A stretch of 64,000 nucleotides of DNA, taken from positions 1-64,000 of the forward strand of contig NZ_JAVTWC010000056.1 of NCBI RefSeq assembly GCF_032229445.1. Direction: 5' to 3'. The position numbers and the translations under genes are program-made. The stretch's first letter is position 1. Every line of letters starts with the position of its first letter. Below the pieces are notes generated by a model. That model saw only the letters and a program-made list of their open reading frames with translations. It did not search any database and was not told the DNA's origin. This document shows positions 52,653-61,741 of the stretch, in pieces. Origin of the DNA: Tahibacter sp032229445 (lineage in GTDB: Bacteria > Pseudomonadota > Gammaproteobacteria > Xanthomonadales > Rhodanobacteraceae).

Positions 52653-55502
52653 TCAGGTCGCTGCCGGACGTGCCGGGCCAAGCAGATCCAGCTGCTTCTC
52701 GGTGAAGGCCTGATGGCGGCGCTGCCAGTCCGATGGCTGCGACACGCGCGTGGCTTGCACCGCCGTGACCTTGTATTCGGGGCAGTTGGTCGCCCAGTCG
52801 GAGTTTTCCGTCGTCACGACATTCGCGCCGGACTCGGGAAAGTGGAACGTGGTGTAGACCACCCCGGGCTGCATGCGATCGGAGATCCGCGCGCGCAACA
52901 CAGTATCGCCGGCACGGCTTTCCACGCCGACCCAGTCGCCGTCGGCGATGCCGCGTTCGTCCGCATCGAAGGGATGCAGTTCCAGCACATCCTCGTTGTG
53001 CCACAGCACGTTCGGCGTGCGGCGCGTCTGCGCGCCGACGTTGTACTGCGACAGGATACGTCCGGTGGTCAGCAACAGCGGGAAGCGCGCGTTGACCTTT
53101 TCCTCGGTAGGCACGTATTCGGTCAGCATGAACTTGCCTTTGCCGCGGACGAACTCGTCGATGTGCATCGTCGGCGTACCCAGTGGATGCGCATCGTTGC
53201 AGGGCCACTGGATCGAGCCGAGTTCGTCGATGCGCGCAAAGCTCACCCCGGCGAAGGTTGGTGTCAGCGCGGCGATCTCGTCCATGATCTGCGAGGGATG
53301 CGTGTAATGCATCGGATAGCCCATGGCCTGGGCGATGAGCTGGGTGATCTCCCAGTCGGCATAGCCGGCCTTGGGCGCCATCACCTTGCGTACGCGCGAG
53401 ATGCGCCGCTCCGCATTGGTGAAGGTGCCGTCCTTCTCGAGGAACGAGGACCCCGGCAGAAACACATGGGCAAGCTTGGCCGATTCGGTCAGGAACAGGT
53501 CCTGCACGACGACGCACTCCATCGCGCTGAGCGCCGCGGTCACATGCTGCGTGTTCGGATCGCTCTGCGCGATGTCTTCGCCTTCGATATAGAGGCCCTT
53601 GAAGCTGCCGTCGAGCGCGGCCTCGAACATGTTCGGGATGCGCAGGCCGGGCTCGTCGTGCAGTGGCACGCCCCAGGCGGCCTCGAAGCTCTCGCGCACG
53701 GCCACGTCGGATACATGTCGGTAGCCGGGGAATTCGTGCGGGAACGAGCCCATGTCGCAGGATCCCTGCACGTTGTTCTGCCCGCGCAGCGGATTCACAC
53801 CGACGCCGACGCGGCCGATGTTGCCCGTGGCCATGGCGAGATTGGCAATGGCCATGACTGCGGTCGAGCCCTGCGAATGCTCGGTCACGCCCAGTCCGTA
53901 GTAGATCGCGCCGTTGCCGCCGGTCGCGTACAGCCGCGCCGCCGCACGCATGTCGGCGGCCGCCACACCGGTTTCGGTTTCCAGCGCTTCGGGCGAGTTG
54001 TTTTCCCGCGAGACGAATGCACGCCACTTGGCGAAGGCCGGGCCTTCGCAGCGCTGCGCGACGAAGGCCTCGTCGACGAGGCCCTCAGTCACGATCACAT
54101 GCGCCAGTGCGTTGAGCACGGCCACGTTCGTGCCGGGACGCAGCTTCAGGTGATGCTGCGCCTCGATGTGCGGCGTGCGGACGAGATCGATGCGGCGCGG
54201 ATCGACCACGATGAGCTTCGCGCCTTCGCGCAGGCGTTGCTTGAGTCGTGACGCGAACACAGGATGGCCGTCGGTCGGATTCGCGCCGATCACGAGCACC
54301 ACATCGGCCAGTGCGACCGAGTCGAAGTTCTGCGTGCCGGCGGATTCGCCGAGCGTCTGCTTGAGGCCGTAGCCGGTCGGCGAGTGGCAGACGCGCGCGC
54401 AGGTGTCGACATTGTTGGTGCCGAACCCGGCGCGCACGAGCTTCTGCACGAGATAGGTTTCCTCGTTCGTGCAGCGCGATGAGGTGATGCCACCGATCGA
54501 GTGCTTGCCGTACCGGGCCTGCAGGCGTTTGAACTCGGTGGCGACATGATTGATCGCGACCTCCCAGCTGACCGCCTGCCACGGATCGCCGATGCGCTTG
54601 CGCAGCATCGGTGTGGTGATGCGGTCGCGGTGTGTGGCATAGCCGAGCGCGAAGCGGCCTTTGACGCAGGAGTGGCCGTGGTTCGCCTGGCCGTTCTGGT
54701 CCGGGACCATGCGCACGAGTTCCTCGCCCTTCATCTCGGCGCGGAAGGAACAGCCCACGCCGCAATAGGCGCAGGTCGTGACGACGCTGTGCTCGGCCTG
54801 GCCGAGTGCGATCAGCGATTTCTCGGTCAGCGTGGCGGTCGGGCAAGCCTGTACGCAGGCGCCGCAACTGACGCATTCGGAACCGAGGAACGATTCGTTC
54901 TGGCTGGCCGAGACGGTCGAATCGAAGCCGCGGCCCTGGATGGTCAGCGCGAACGTGCCCTGCACTTCGTCGCAGGCGCGCACGCAGCGCGAACAGACGA
55001 TGCACTTGGACGGATCGAAGGTGAAATAGGGATTGCTCTCGTCCTTCGTCGCGGCCAGGTGATTCGCGCCGTCGTAGCCGTAGCGCACTTCGCGCAGGCC
55101 GACCGCGCCGGCCATGTCCTGCAGCTCGCAGTGACCGTTGGTGGGGCAGGTGAGGCAGTCGAGCGGATGGTCGGAAATATACAATTCCATGATGCCGCGG
55201 CGCAGCTGGCCGAGTTTGCCGCTCTGCGTCTTCACCTTCATGCCGGCAGCGACCGGCGTCGTGCACGAGGCCGGATACCCCTTACGTCCCTCGATCTCGA
55301 CGAGGCACAGGCGGCAGGAGCCGAAGGCTTCGAGCGACTCGGTCGCGCAGAGCTTGGGTATCGCGGTCCCGATCAGGGCGGCGGCGCGCAGCACCGAGGT
55401 GCCCTCGGGTACACGGACCGACTGACCGTCGATCTCCAGGGTAACGGTCGCGGTCGATGCCGCGGCCGGCGTACCGAGATCGTTTTCGACGATGGACAGC
55501 AT
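52653..55502 (-). CDS. fdsA: NAD-dependent formate dehydrogenase, alpha (Mo) subunit
   Basis: 949 residues with AGGAGGA before the ATG. N-terminal NuoG-like part: [2Fe-2S] site (CATESLEAFGSCRLCLVEI), His/Cys3 cluster (DHPLDCLTCPTNGHC), two ferredoxin clusters (CIVCSRCVRAC and CVSCGACVQAC). Then a [4Fe-4S] site CAYCGVGC and the bis-MGD domain with Cys in RVCHSPTGYG as the Mo ligand (Cys, not selenocysteine). Formate is oxidised to CO2 at Mo and electrons pass to FdsBG. No Tat signal is seen, so it is cytoplasmic. Confidence 0.96.
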   Translation of the reverse strand: MLSIVENDLGTPAAASTATVTLEIDGQSVRVPEGTSVLRAAALIGTAIPKLCATESLEAFGSCRLCLVEIEGRKGYPASCTTPVAAGMKVKTQSGKLGQLRRGIMELYISDHPLDCLTCPTNGHCELQDMAGAVGLREVRYGYDGANHLAATKDESNPYFTFDPSKCIVCSRCVRACDEVQGTFALTIQGRGFDSTVSASQNESFLGSECVSCGACVQACPTATLTEKSLIALGQAEHSVVTTCAYCGVGCSFRAEMKGEELVRMVPDQNGQANHGHSCVKGRFALGYATHRDRITTPMLRKRIGDPWQAVSWEVAINHVATEFKRLQARYGKHSIGGITSSRCTNEETYLVQKLVRAGFGTNNVDTCARVCHSPTGYGLKQTLGESAGTQNFDSVALADVVLVIGANPTDGHPVFASRLKQRLREGAKLIVVDPRRIDLVRTPHIEAQHHLKLRPGTNVAVLNALAHVIVTEGLVDEAFVAQRCEGPAFAKWRAFVSRENNSPEALETETGVAAADMRAAARLYATGGNGAIYYGLGVTEHSQGSTAVMAIANLAMATGNIGRVGVGVNPLRGQNNVQGSCDMGSFPHEFPGYRHVSDVAVRESFEAAWGVPLHDEPGLRIPNMFEAALDGSFKGLYIEGEDIAQSDPNTQHVTAALSAMECVVVQDLFLTESAKLAHVFLPGSSFLEKDGTFTNAERRISRVRKVMAPKAGYADWEITQLIAQAMGYPMHYTHPSQIMDEIAALTPTFAGVSFARIDELGSIQWPCNDAHPLGTPTMHIDEFVRGKGKFMLTEYVPTEEKVNARFPLLLTTGRILSQYNVGAQTRRTPNVLWHNEDVLELHPFDADERGIADGDWVGVESRAGDTVLRARISDRMQPGVVYTTFHFPESGANVVTTENSDWATNCPEYKVTAVQATRVSQPSDWQRRHQAFTEKQLDLLGPARPAAT

Positions 55503-55592
55503 GCGATTCCTCCTGCGCGCGAGCGCCGGTTTCTGCTCAGTCTGCCGCTGCGCGATGTGCGCGCGGCGATCGACAGGGGTTCAATCCGGCGT

Positions 55593-57131
55593 TCACCGGG
55601 CCAGGCCGAAATCTTCCGGATAGTGGTCCAGCGCGCTCAGCACCGGGAACGGCGCCATGCCGCCCAGCGCGCAGAGTGATCCATTCACCATCGTGTCGCA
55701 CAGGTCGCGCAGCAGCACTTCGTTGCGCTCGCGCTCGATCCCGGCGGTGATGCGGTCTATCACTTCCACGCCACGGGTCGAGCCGATGCGGCAGGGTGTG
55801 CATTTGCCGCAGGATTCGACGGCACAGAATTCCATCGCGAAGCGCGCCTGCGCAGCCATGTCGACGGAATCGTCGAATACGACCACGCCGCCGTGTCCGA
55901 GCATGGCGCCGGCGGCGGCGAAGGCTTCGTAGTCGATTGCGGTGTCGAAGTCCGCTTCGGGCAGATAGGCACCGAGCGGTCCGCCGACCTGCACCGCGCG
56001 GATCGGCCGGCCCGTGGCAGTGCCGCCGCCGAAGTCCTGCAGCAGTTCGCGCAGGCTGAGTCCGAACGCCTTTTCGACGAGGCCGCCGCGGCGCACGTTC
56101 CCGGCCAGCTGCAGCGGGATCGTGCCGCGCGAGCGGCCCATGCCGAAGTCCCGATAGAACGCCGCACCGCGCGCCAGGATCACTGGCACGCTCGCCAGCG
56201 TGACGACGTTGTTGATCACGGTGGGCTGGCCGAACAGGCCTTCGATCGCGGGCAACGGCGGCTTGACACGCACCTGGCCGCGCTTGCCTTCGAGCGATTC
56301 GAGCAGCGACGTCTCCTCGCCGCAGATGTACGCACCGGCACCCAGGCGCGCATGCAGTCGGAACGGCTTGCCGCTGCCGGCGACATCGGCACCGAGATAG
56401 CCGGCAGCGTGCGCCTGCGCTATCGCCTGAGAAAATACCTGGAAGGCGCGCGGGTATTCGCTGCGGATGTAGACGTAGCCTTCGCTGGCGCCGACGGCGA
56501 GGCCGGCGATGAGCATGCCTTCGATCAGCGAGAACGGATCGCCTTCCAGGGTCAGGCGGTCCGCATAGGTGCCCGAATCGCCCTCGTCGGCATTGCAGAC
56601 GATGTACTTCTGCGTGGCGACCACATCGGCGCAGGTCTTCCATTTGATGCCGGCCGGGAACGCAGCGCCGCCGCGGCCGCGCAGACCGGAATCCAGCACT
56701 TCCTGCACGATCGCGGCGGGCGGCAGCGCCAGCGCGTGCCGGAGTCCTTGCCAGCCGTCATGAGCGGCGTAGTCGGAAAGATCGAGCGGATCGATCAGGC
56801 CGATGCGGCGATAGGTGAGGCGTTCCTGGCGCTTGAGGAAAGGAATCTCCTCCGTCAGGCCGAGCGACAGCGCGTGCGCACCGCCCAGCAGGAAGTCCGC
56901 GTCGAACAGGCTCTCGACATCGGCGGCGTCGACCGGTCCGTAGGCGAGGCGGCCCGCCGGTGTCGCGACTTCGACCAGCGGCTCCAGCCAGAACAGTCCG
57001 CGCGAACCATTACGCACCAGGCGCAACTCCAGGCCGCGGCGCGCGGCCTCCTCGACGATGCGCGTCGCGACGGCCCCGGCGCCAACCGACAACGCGGCCG
57101 AATCGATCGGCACGAACACGGTCACGCTCAT
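55593..57131 (-). CDS. fdsB: NAD-dependent formate dehydrogenase, beta subunit
   Basis: 512 residues. An N-terminal thioredoxin-like segment (about 1-110) precedes the NuoF-like domain: GLRGRGGAAFPAGIKW (FMN), YIVCNADEGDSGTYADR, GAGAYICGEETSLLESLEG (NADH) and the [4Fe-4S] site ESCGKCTPCRIG with a later Cys. It passes electrons from FdsA to NAD+. The start overlaps the fdsG stop as ATGA. Confidence 0.96.
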   Translation of the reverse strand: MSVTVFVPIDSAALSVGAGAVATRIVEEAARRGLELRLVRNGSRGLFWLEPLVEVATPAGRLAYGPVDAADVESLFDADFLLGGAHALSLGLTEEIPFLKRQERLTYRRIGLIDPLDLSDYAAHDGWQGLRHALALPPAAIVQEVLDSGLRGRGGAAFPAGIKWKTCADVVATQKYIVCNADEGDSGTYADRLTLEGDPFSLIEGMLIAGLAVGASEGYVYIRSEYPRAFQVFSQAIAQAHAAGYLGADVAGSGKPFRLHARLGAGAYICGEETSLLESLEGKRGQVRVKPPLPAIEGLFGQPTVINNVVTLASVPVILARGAAFYRDFGMGRSRGTIPLQLAGNVRRGGLVEKAFGLSLRELLQDFGGGTATGRPIRAVQVGGPLGAYLPEADFDTAIDYEAFAAAGAMLGHGGVVVFDDSVDMAAQARFAMEFCAVESCGKCTPCRIGSTRGVEVIDRITAGIERERNEVLLRDLCDTMVNGSLCALGGMAPFPVLSALDHYPEDFGLAR

Positions 57132-57649
57132 GCCTGTGCCTCCAGCGCGTCCAGCAGTTGCGTCAGCCGGACGGGCGTGACCCGGCCGAGGAGTTCGCCG
57201 TCGAGCAGAATGGCCGGTGACAGCGCGCAGTTGCCGAGGCAGTACGCGGGTTCCAGGGTGACCGCACCGCTCGCGCTGGTCTGGCCGTAGTCGATGCGCA
57301 GATGGTGTTTCGCGCTAGCTTCCAGCGCGGCCGAACCCATTGCCTGGCAGCTTTCGGCGCGACACAGTTGCACGACATGGCGGCCCGGCGGCGCGGCGCG
57401 GAAATGGTGATAGAAACTGATTACGCCGTGCACGTCGGCGCGAGAGAGGTTGAGGCCGTGCGCGATCATCGGCACTGCCTGCGGTGGCACGTAGCCGAGC
57501 CTGTCCTGCACCGCGTGCAGCAGCGGCAGCAATGCGCCCGGAAGTTCGCGGCATGCCGCGATCGCGTCCTCCACTGCGACACGTTCAACGGGTGTCGGAC
57601 CCGGATCCTTGAGCGGAATCGCAGCGGGCTTGCGGCTGGCTGACGACAT
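57128..57649 (-). CDS. fdsG: NAD-dependent formate dehydrogenase, gamma subunit
   Basis: 173 residues from the ATG at 57649. NuoE-like [2Fe-2S] protein: ALLPLLHAVQDRLGYVPP, VHGVISFYHHFRAAPPGRHVVQLCRAESC and YCLGNCALSPAILLDGELLGRV hold the four Cys ligands. First gene of the operon. The 198-bp gap to the divergent dnaX must hold the promoter; FdsR-type regulators were not seen nearby. Confidence 0.95.
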   Translation of the reverse strand: MSSASRKPAAIPLKDPGPTPVERVAVEDAIAACRELPGALLPLLHAVQDRLGYVPPQAVPMIAHGLNLSRADVHGVISFYHHFRAAPPGRHVVQLCRAESCQAMGSAALEASAKHHLRIDYGQTSASGAVTLEPAYCLGNCALSPAILLDGELLGRVTPVRLTQLLDALEAQA

Positions 57650-57847
57650 GAGGCTGGTTTTCTCCTGGCGGGCGTGCGGCCGGACCGGCGCGCGCGTCAA
57701 GCCTAGAACAACCTGCGCAAGCCGCCTACCCGGTGCGAAGCCCATAACGGGCCAGTGCACCTTGGTCGGCCGGCATGTCGATGGCCCAGCGCGCGCCCCG
57801 AGCCTACCCGGCGTGGCACAATCGGCGCTTGGCCCGAAGGAAACGGC

Positions 57848-59650
57848 ATGTCGTATCAAGTCCTTGCGCGCAAGTGGCGACCCAAGCGGTTCAGCGAGCT
57901 GGTCGGCCAGGAACATGTGGTACGCGCCTTGTCCAATGCGCTGGACGGCGGGCGCCTGCATCATGCCTTTCTGTTCACCGGCACCCGCGGCGTGGGCAAG
58001 ACCACGATCGCGCGCATCTTCGCCAAGTCGCTGAACTGCGAACGGGGCCAGTCTTCGCAACCCTGCGGAGAATGCCGTGCCTGCCTCGATATCGACGCAG
58101 GCAGGTTCGTCGATCTGCTCGAGATCGACGCCGCCAGCCATACCGGTGTCGACGATGTCCGCGAGATGATCGAAAGCGCGCAGTACACGCCGGCGCGCGG
58201 GCGGCAGAAGGTCTTCCTCATCGACGAAGTCCACATGTTGTCGAAGAACGCCTTCAACGCCTTGCTCAAGACGCTGGAAGAACCGCCCGCCCACGTCAAG
58301 TTCCTGCTCGCGACCACCGACCCGCAGAAGCTGCCGGTGACCGTGCTGTCGCGCTGCCTCAAGTTCAATCTCAAGCGCCTGCTGCCCGAGCAGATCGCGG
58401 GGCAGATGCGGCATATCCTCGCTGCAGAGCAGATCGGCTTCGACGCCGACGCGATCGGTCTGCTTGCCAAAGGCGCCGATGGTTCGTTGCGTGACGGACT
58501 GTCGCTGCTGGACCAGGCTATCGCCTATGGCGGCGGCAGCGTGCAGGTCGCCGACGTGCGCACCATGCTGGGCACGATCGAACGCGCCCAGGTCACGCGC
58601 CTGCTCGACGCGATCTGCGCCAACGATGGCAATGCGCTGTTCGGCGAGGTCACCAAGCTGGCCGAGTTCGGGCCGGATTTCGGCCTCGTTCTCGACGATC
58701 TGGCCGGGTTGCTGCATCGAATACAGCTGCGTCAGCTCGTGCCCGACCACGTCGGCGAAAACGTCGCGGACACGCAGGATGTCGCCCGCTTCGCGCAGTC
58801 ACTGGCAGCCGACGAAGTGCAGCTGTATTACCAATTGTGCATCAGTGGACGACGCGACCTTGCGCTCGCGCCGACGCCGCGCGCCGGCTTCGAGATGGCG
58901 CTGCTGCGCCTGCTCGCCTTCGCGCCGGCCGGTGACGCGGCCGGCGGCGCCGTGCCGCCACCGCAGCAACGCGCCACTGCGGCGGGCAGCGTCGGTGCGC
59001 CGGCCGGCTCGCGCATGCAGTCGGTGCGCGACGATGTGGCGACACCCAATGCCGCCGAAACATCCGCGCCCGCTGCCGATACGTTGGCGCCCGTGCGCGC
59101 GCCGGTGCTTGCAGCGTCGTCCGCGGGGGATCCGGTGTCGGCAACGGCGTCCGCGCCGTTGCAGGAAGTGCCAGCTTCCGCCGTTGCACCGGCCGTGAAG
59201 TCGGGCCCGCCGGTCGTGCCGGAGGTTTCCGTCGCAGTGCCCGTAGCGCTCGAACCACGCGATTGGCCGCAGCTCATCGAACGCGCCGGCCTGCGCGGCC
59301 CGCTCGGCCAGCTTGCGCAGCACGCGGCGCTGCTCGCGGTCGACGGTGACGTACTGCGTCTCGCGCTCAAGCCTGAACACGAAAACCTGCACTCGCCGGC
59401 GATGGCCAGCCAGCTGCAGGAGAAACTGGCCGCCGCGACCGGCCGTCCGTTGCGCCTGAATTTCGAACGCGCACGCGCCGGCGTGGAGACGCCGGCCGAG
59501 CAGATCGCGCGCACGCGCACCGCCCGCCAGCAGCAGGCCGAGCAGGACATGGAGCAGGATCCGTTCGTGCAGGCCGCGATGCGCGAATTCGGTGCGCGCA
59601 TCGTGCCTCAGTCGGTCCGCGTCAACGACACCACCACGCCCGGCGCCTGA
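57848..59650 (+). CDS. dnaX: DNA polymerase III tau/gamma subunit
   Basis: 600 residues from the ATG at 57848. Clamp-loader AAA+ domain: MSYQVLARKWRPKRFSELVGQEHVVRAL, FTGTRGVGKTTIARIFAKSLNC, C4 zinc module, LIDEVHMLSKNAFNALLKTLEEPP. An Ala/Pro-rich linker (about residues 360-470) and a tau-specific C-terminal domain follow. I saw no A-AAA-AAG-type slippery site for making gamma in the plausible region. It is followed by ybaB and recR, the usual order. Confidence 0.97.
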   Translation: MSYQVLARKWRPKRFSELVGQEHVVRALSNALDGGRLHHAFLFTGTRGVGKTTIARIFAKSLNCERGQSSQPCGECRACLDIDAGRFVDLLEIDAASHTGVDDVREMIESAQYTPARGRQKVFLIDEVHMLSKNAFNALLKTLEEPPAHVKFLLATTDPQKLPVTVLSRCLKFNLKRLLPEQIAGQMRHILAAEQIGFDADAIGLLAKGADGSLRDGLSLLDQAIAYGGGSVQVADVRTMLGTIERAQVTRLLDAICANDGNALFGEVTKLAEFGPDFGLVLDDLAGLLHRIQLRQLVPDHVGENVADTQDVARFAQSLAADEVQLYYQLCISGRRDLALAPTPRAGFEMALLRLLAFAPAGDAAGGAVPPPQQRATAAGSVGAPAGSRMQSVRDDVATPNAAETSAPAADTLAPVRAPVLAASSAGDPVSATASAPLQEVPASAVAPAVKSGPPVVPEVSVAVPVALEPRDWPQLIERAGLRGPLGQLAQHAALLAVDGDVLRLALKPEHENLHSPAMASQLQEKLAAATGRPLRLNFERARAGVETPAEQIARTRTARQQQAEQDMEQDPFVQAAMREFGARIVPQSVRVNDTTTPGA

Positions 59651-59727
59651 ATTACGGAGCCTGGCCTTGGCGGGGCCGCGTGCCGGCACCATTTCCGCAA
59701 GACCCGAACATTCCTCTGGAGCCAACC

Positions 59728-60051
59728 ATGCGTGGACCCCTCGGCAACCTCATGCAGCAAGCGCAGCGCATGCAGGAGAATCTGAAGAAGGCACAGGAAG
59801 AAATCGCCCAGCTCGAAGTCACCGGCAGCGCCGGTGGCGGGCTGGTCAGCGTACTCATGAACGGTCGCCACGAAGTGCGCCGCGTCAACATCGACCGCAA
59901 GCTGTTGCTGGATGACCCGGAGATGGCCGAGGATCTGGTCGCCGCGGCATTCAACGACGCGGCGAACAAGCTCGCCAGCGAGACCCAGTCGCGCATGGCC
60001 GGTGTCGCCGGCGGCATGGAACTGCCGCCGGGCTTTTCGATGCCATTCTGA
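59728..60051 (+). CDS. ybaB: YbaB/EbfC family nucleoid-associated protein
   Basis: 107 residues from the ATG at 59728 (MRGPLGNLMQQAQRMQENLKKAQEEIAQLEVTG), preceded by CTGGAG. Helical N- and C-termini with a central beta-sheet (GGGLVSVLMNGRHEVRRVNID). It is a dimeric DNA-binding protein. The dnaX-ybaB-recR order is conserved. recR follows after three bases. Confidence 0.96.
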   Translation: MRGPLGNLMQQAQRMQENLKKAQEEIAQLEVTGSAGGGLVSVLMNGRHEVRRVNIDRKLLLDDPEMAEDLVAAAFNDAANKLASETQSRMAGVAGGMELPPGFSMPF

Positions 60052-60054
60052 ACC

Positions 60055-60657
60055 ATGAGCGCCGGTTCGACCCTGCTGGCCGAGCTCATCGACGCCTTGC
60101 GCTGCCTGCCTGGCGTCGGCGCCAAGAGCGCGCAGCGCATGGCATTCCATATTCTCGAGCGCGATCGTGCCGGCGCGAGCCGCCTGGCCGAGCGACTGAC
60201 CGCCGCGGTTGAACGCATCGGCAATTGCCGGCGCTGTCGCGGTTTCAGCGAAACCGAAATTTGTACTGTTTGCGCCAATGTATCCCGGGACCGCAGCGTG
60301 CTCTGCGTCGTGGAAGGCCCGATCGACCAGGCTGCCGTCGAAGCGGCGACCGGGTTTCGCGGGTTGTATTTCGTGCTGCTCGGCCGCTTGAGCCCGCTCG
60401 ACGGCCTCGGGCCGCGCGAACTGGGTCTTGATTTGCTGACTGAGAGGCTACGCAGCGGCGAAATCAATGAACTCATCGTCGCGACCAACCCGACCGTGGA
60501 AGGCGAGGCGACGGCGCATCTGCTTTCGCAGATCGCGCGCGAGGCAGGCGTGCATGCGACCCGCCTGGCCCATGGCGTGCCGCTCGGCGGCGAACTGGAA
60601 TTCATCGATCGCGGCACGCTGGCTCACGCCTTCGGCGGCCGCCAGACCCTGACCTGA
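60055..60657 (+). CDS. recR: Recombination protein RecR
   Basis: 200 residues. N-terminal helix-hairpin-helix (LRCLPGVGAKSAQRMAFHIL), C4 zinc finger (CRRCRGFSETEICTVC), Toprim domain (LCVVEGPIDQAAVEAA ... GLYFVLLGRLSPLDGLGP) and C-terminal VEGEATAHLL region. It acts with RecF/RecO to load RecA at gaps. Confidence 0.97.
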   Translation: MSAGSTLLAELIDALRCLPGVGAKSAQRMAFHILERDRAGASRLAERLTAAVERIGNCRRCRGFSETEICTVCANVSRDRSVLCVVEGPIDQAAVEAATGFRGLYFVLLGRLSPLDGLGPRELGLDLLTERLRSGEINELIVATNPTVEGEATAHLLSQIAREAGVHATRLAHGVPLGGELEFIDRGTLAHAFGGRQTLT

Positions 60658-60667
60658 AGGAGCTGTC

Positions 60668-61009
60668 ATGAGCGATACCATCTTCGGCAAGATCATGCGC
60701 CGCGAAATCCCTGCCGACATCGTCTACGAGGACGACGATCTCATTGCCTTCAAGGACATCAGCCCGCAGGCGCCGGTGCACGTACTGTTCGTGCCGAAGG
60801 CAACGATCGCGACCTTGAACGAACTCACACCGGATCACGCGGAACTGGTCGGCAAGCTGTTCCTGGCCGCGGCGAAATACGCCAAGGGCCAGGGTTTCGC
60901 CGACGACGGCTATCGCTGCGTGATCAACTGCAACCGCCACGGCGGTCAGACCGTGTTCCAGTTGCATCTGCATCTGCTCGGCGGCGCGCCGCTGCGCGGC
61001 TTCGGCTGA
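60668..61009 (+). CDS. HIT family protein (HinT-like), His-to-Gln variant
   Basis: 113 residues with AAGGAG seven bases upstream. MSDTIFGKIMRREIPADIVYEDDDLIAFKDISPQAPVHVLFVPK is the HinT N-terminus. The triad region reads TVFQLHLHLLGGAPLRGFG: the first His of HxHxH is Gln here, while the second (nucleophile) and third are kept. HinT enzymes hydrolyse AMP-lysine-type phosphoramidates. Gln at the first position may weaken or alter activity. Transcribed after recR. Confidence 0.92.
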   Translation: MSDTIFGKIMRREIPADIVYEDDDLIAFKDISPQAPVHVLFVPKATIATLNELTPDHAELVGKLFLAAAKYAKGQGFADDGYRCVINCNRHGGQTVFQLHLHLLGGAPLRGFG

Positions 61010-61042
61010 AACCTCACGAACGCGGAGATTGAGCTTTATTTT

Positions 61043-61113
61043 GGAGCCCCCTTGAGTCAAGGGGGCGGCCAATGCGAAGCATTGGCCAGGGTTGTGGAGA
61101 TCTGGTGCCGATC
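61043..61113. repeat. Second copy of mosaic palindromic repeat
   Basis: Inverted relative to the 51-kb copy. From left to right: GGAGCCCCCTTGAGTCAAGGGGGC (palindromic, 61043-61066), GGCCAATGC GAA GCATTGGCC (61068-61088), then AGGGTTGTGGAGATCTGGTG. It lacks the GGCCCGTTGGGCGTTC unit found between the two modules at 51 kb. It lies between the converging HIT and slp genes. Confidence 0.85.
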
Positions 61114-61148
61114 CCAAAGGCAGCAGTCCCCCGACGCCCGCGAACTTC

Positions 61149-61673
61149 CTAACGATGCGAGCGCACCATGATCACCGGCGGCCCGAACGGGCGATACCAG
61201 AACGGATCCCAGCCGTAGACCCAGGGATCGCGCGCGTAGGACTGCTCGCTCCACAGATAGATCACGTCAGCGGCAACGCGCGGGTAGCGATACTCGTAGT
61301 CGCCGACCTTGCGCAGCTCGCTGCCATCGACCGTGCCCGCTACGGTGATATTGCGGCCGGCCTCGAACACGGCCGGATCGTAGAAGCCGGCGCGACAGGC
61401 CAGGAAACGGCCTTCGCTGGAATCACGCTGCAGCGGTCGCGCGCGACTGTCGAGCGGTCGCGCGAGCACTTCGAAACACGAACGCTGCGCGTCGTTGTCG
61501 ACGCGGATGATCTGGCCGCCCCAGCGCACTTTCTGTGCCGCGGCAGGCGGGTTTTCCGGTTGTGAGGCGGCGTAGTCGCCTTGCAGCGGGGCGGGTATCG
61601 TGGCACAGCCGCTCAGGACGAGCAGCAGTCCCGTAAGGCACAGGCCGAGGACAGGCAGGCGGGAGACGGACAT
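61149..61673 (-). CDS. Slp family outer-membrane lipoprotein
   Basis: 174 residues from the ATG at 61673 with AGGAG eight bases before. The lipobox LSGC follows a 20-residue signal (MSVSRLPVLGLCLTGLLLVLSGC). Slp-like features: VRWGGQIIRVDNDAQRSCFEVLARPLDSRARP, FLACRAGFYDPAVFEAGRNITVAGTVDG and a Trp/Tyr/Pro-rich tail (WVYGWDPFWYRPFGPP). Slp proteins are starvation- or acid-induced outer-membrane lipoproteins of unclear role. Confidence 0.9.
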   Translation of the reverse strand: MSVSRLPVLGLCLTGLLLVLSGCATIPAPLQGDYAASQPENPPAAAQKVRWGGQIIRVDNDAQRSCFEVLARPLDSRARPLQRDSSEGRFLACRAGFYDPAVFEAGRNITVAGTVDGSELRKVGDYEYRYPRVAADVIYLWSEQSYARDPWVYGWDPFWYRPFGPPVIMVRSHR

Positions 61674-61741
61674 GAGAATCTCCTGACAGGGGGTGATCCG
61701 AGCATGACGATACATCGGTCACTGTCGTTGCGCGGTCGCAT

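Noticed and set aside
58800..59200. Programmed frameshift site in dnaX
   Set aside because: No A-rich slippery heptamer was found in the linker region.
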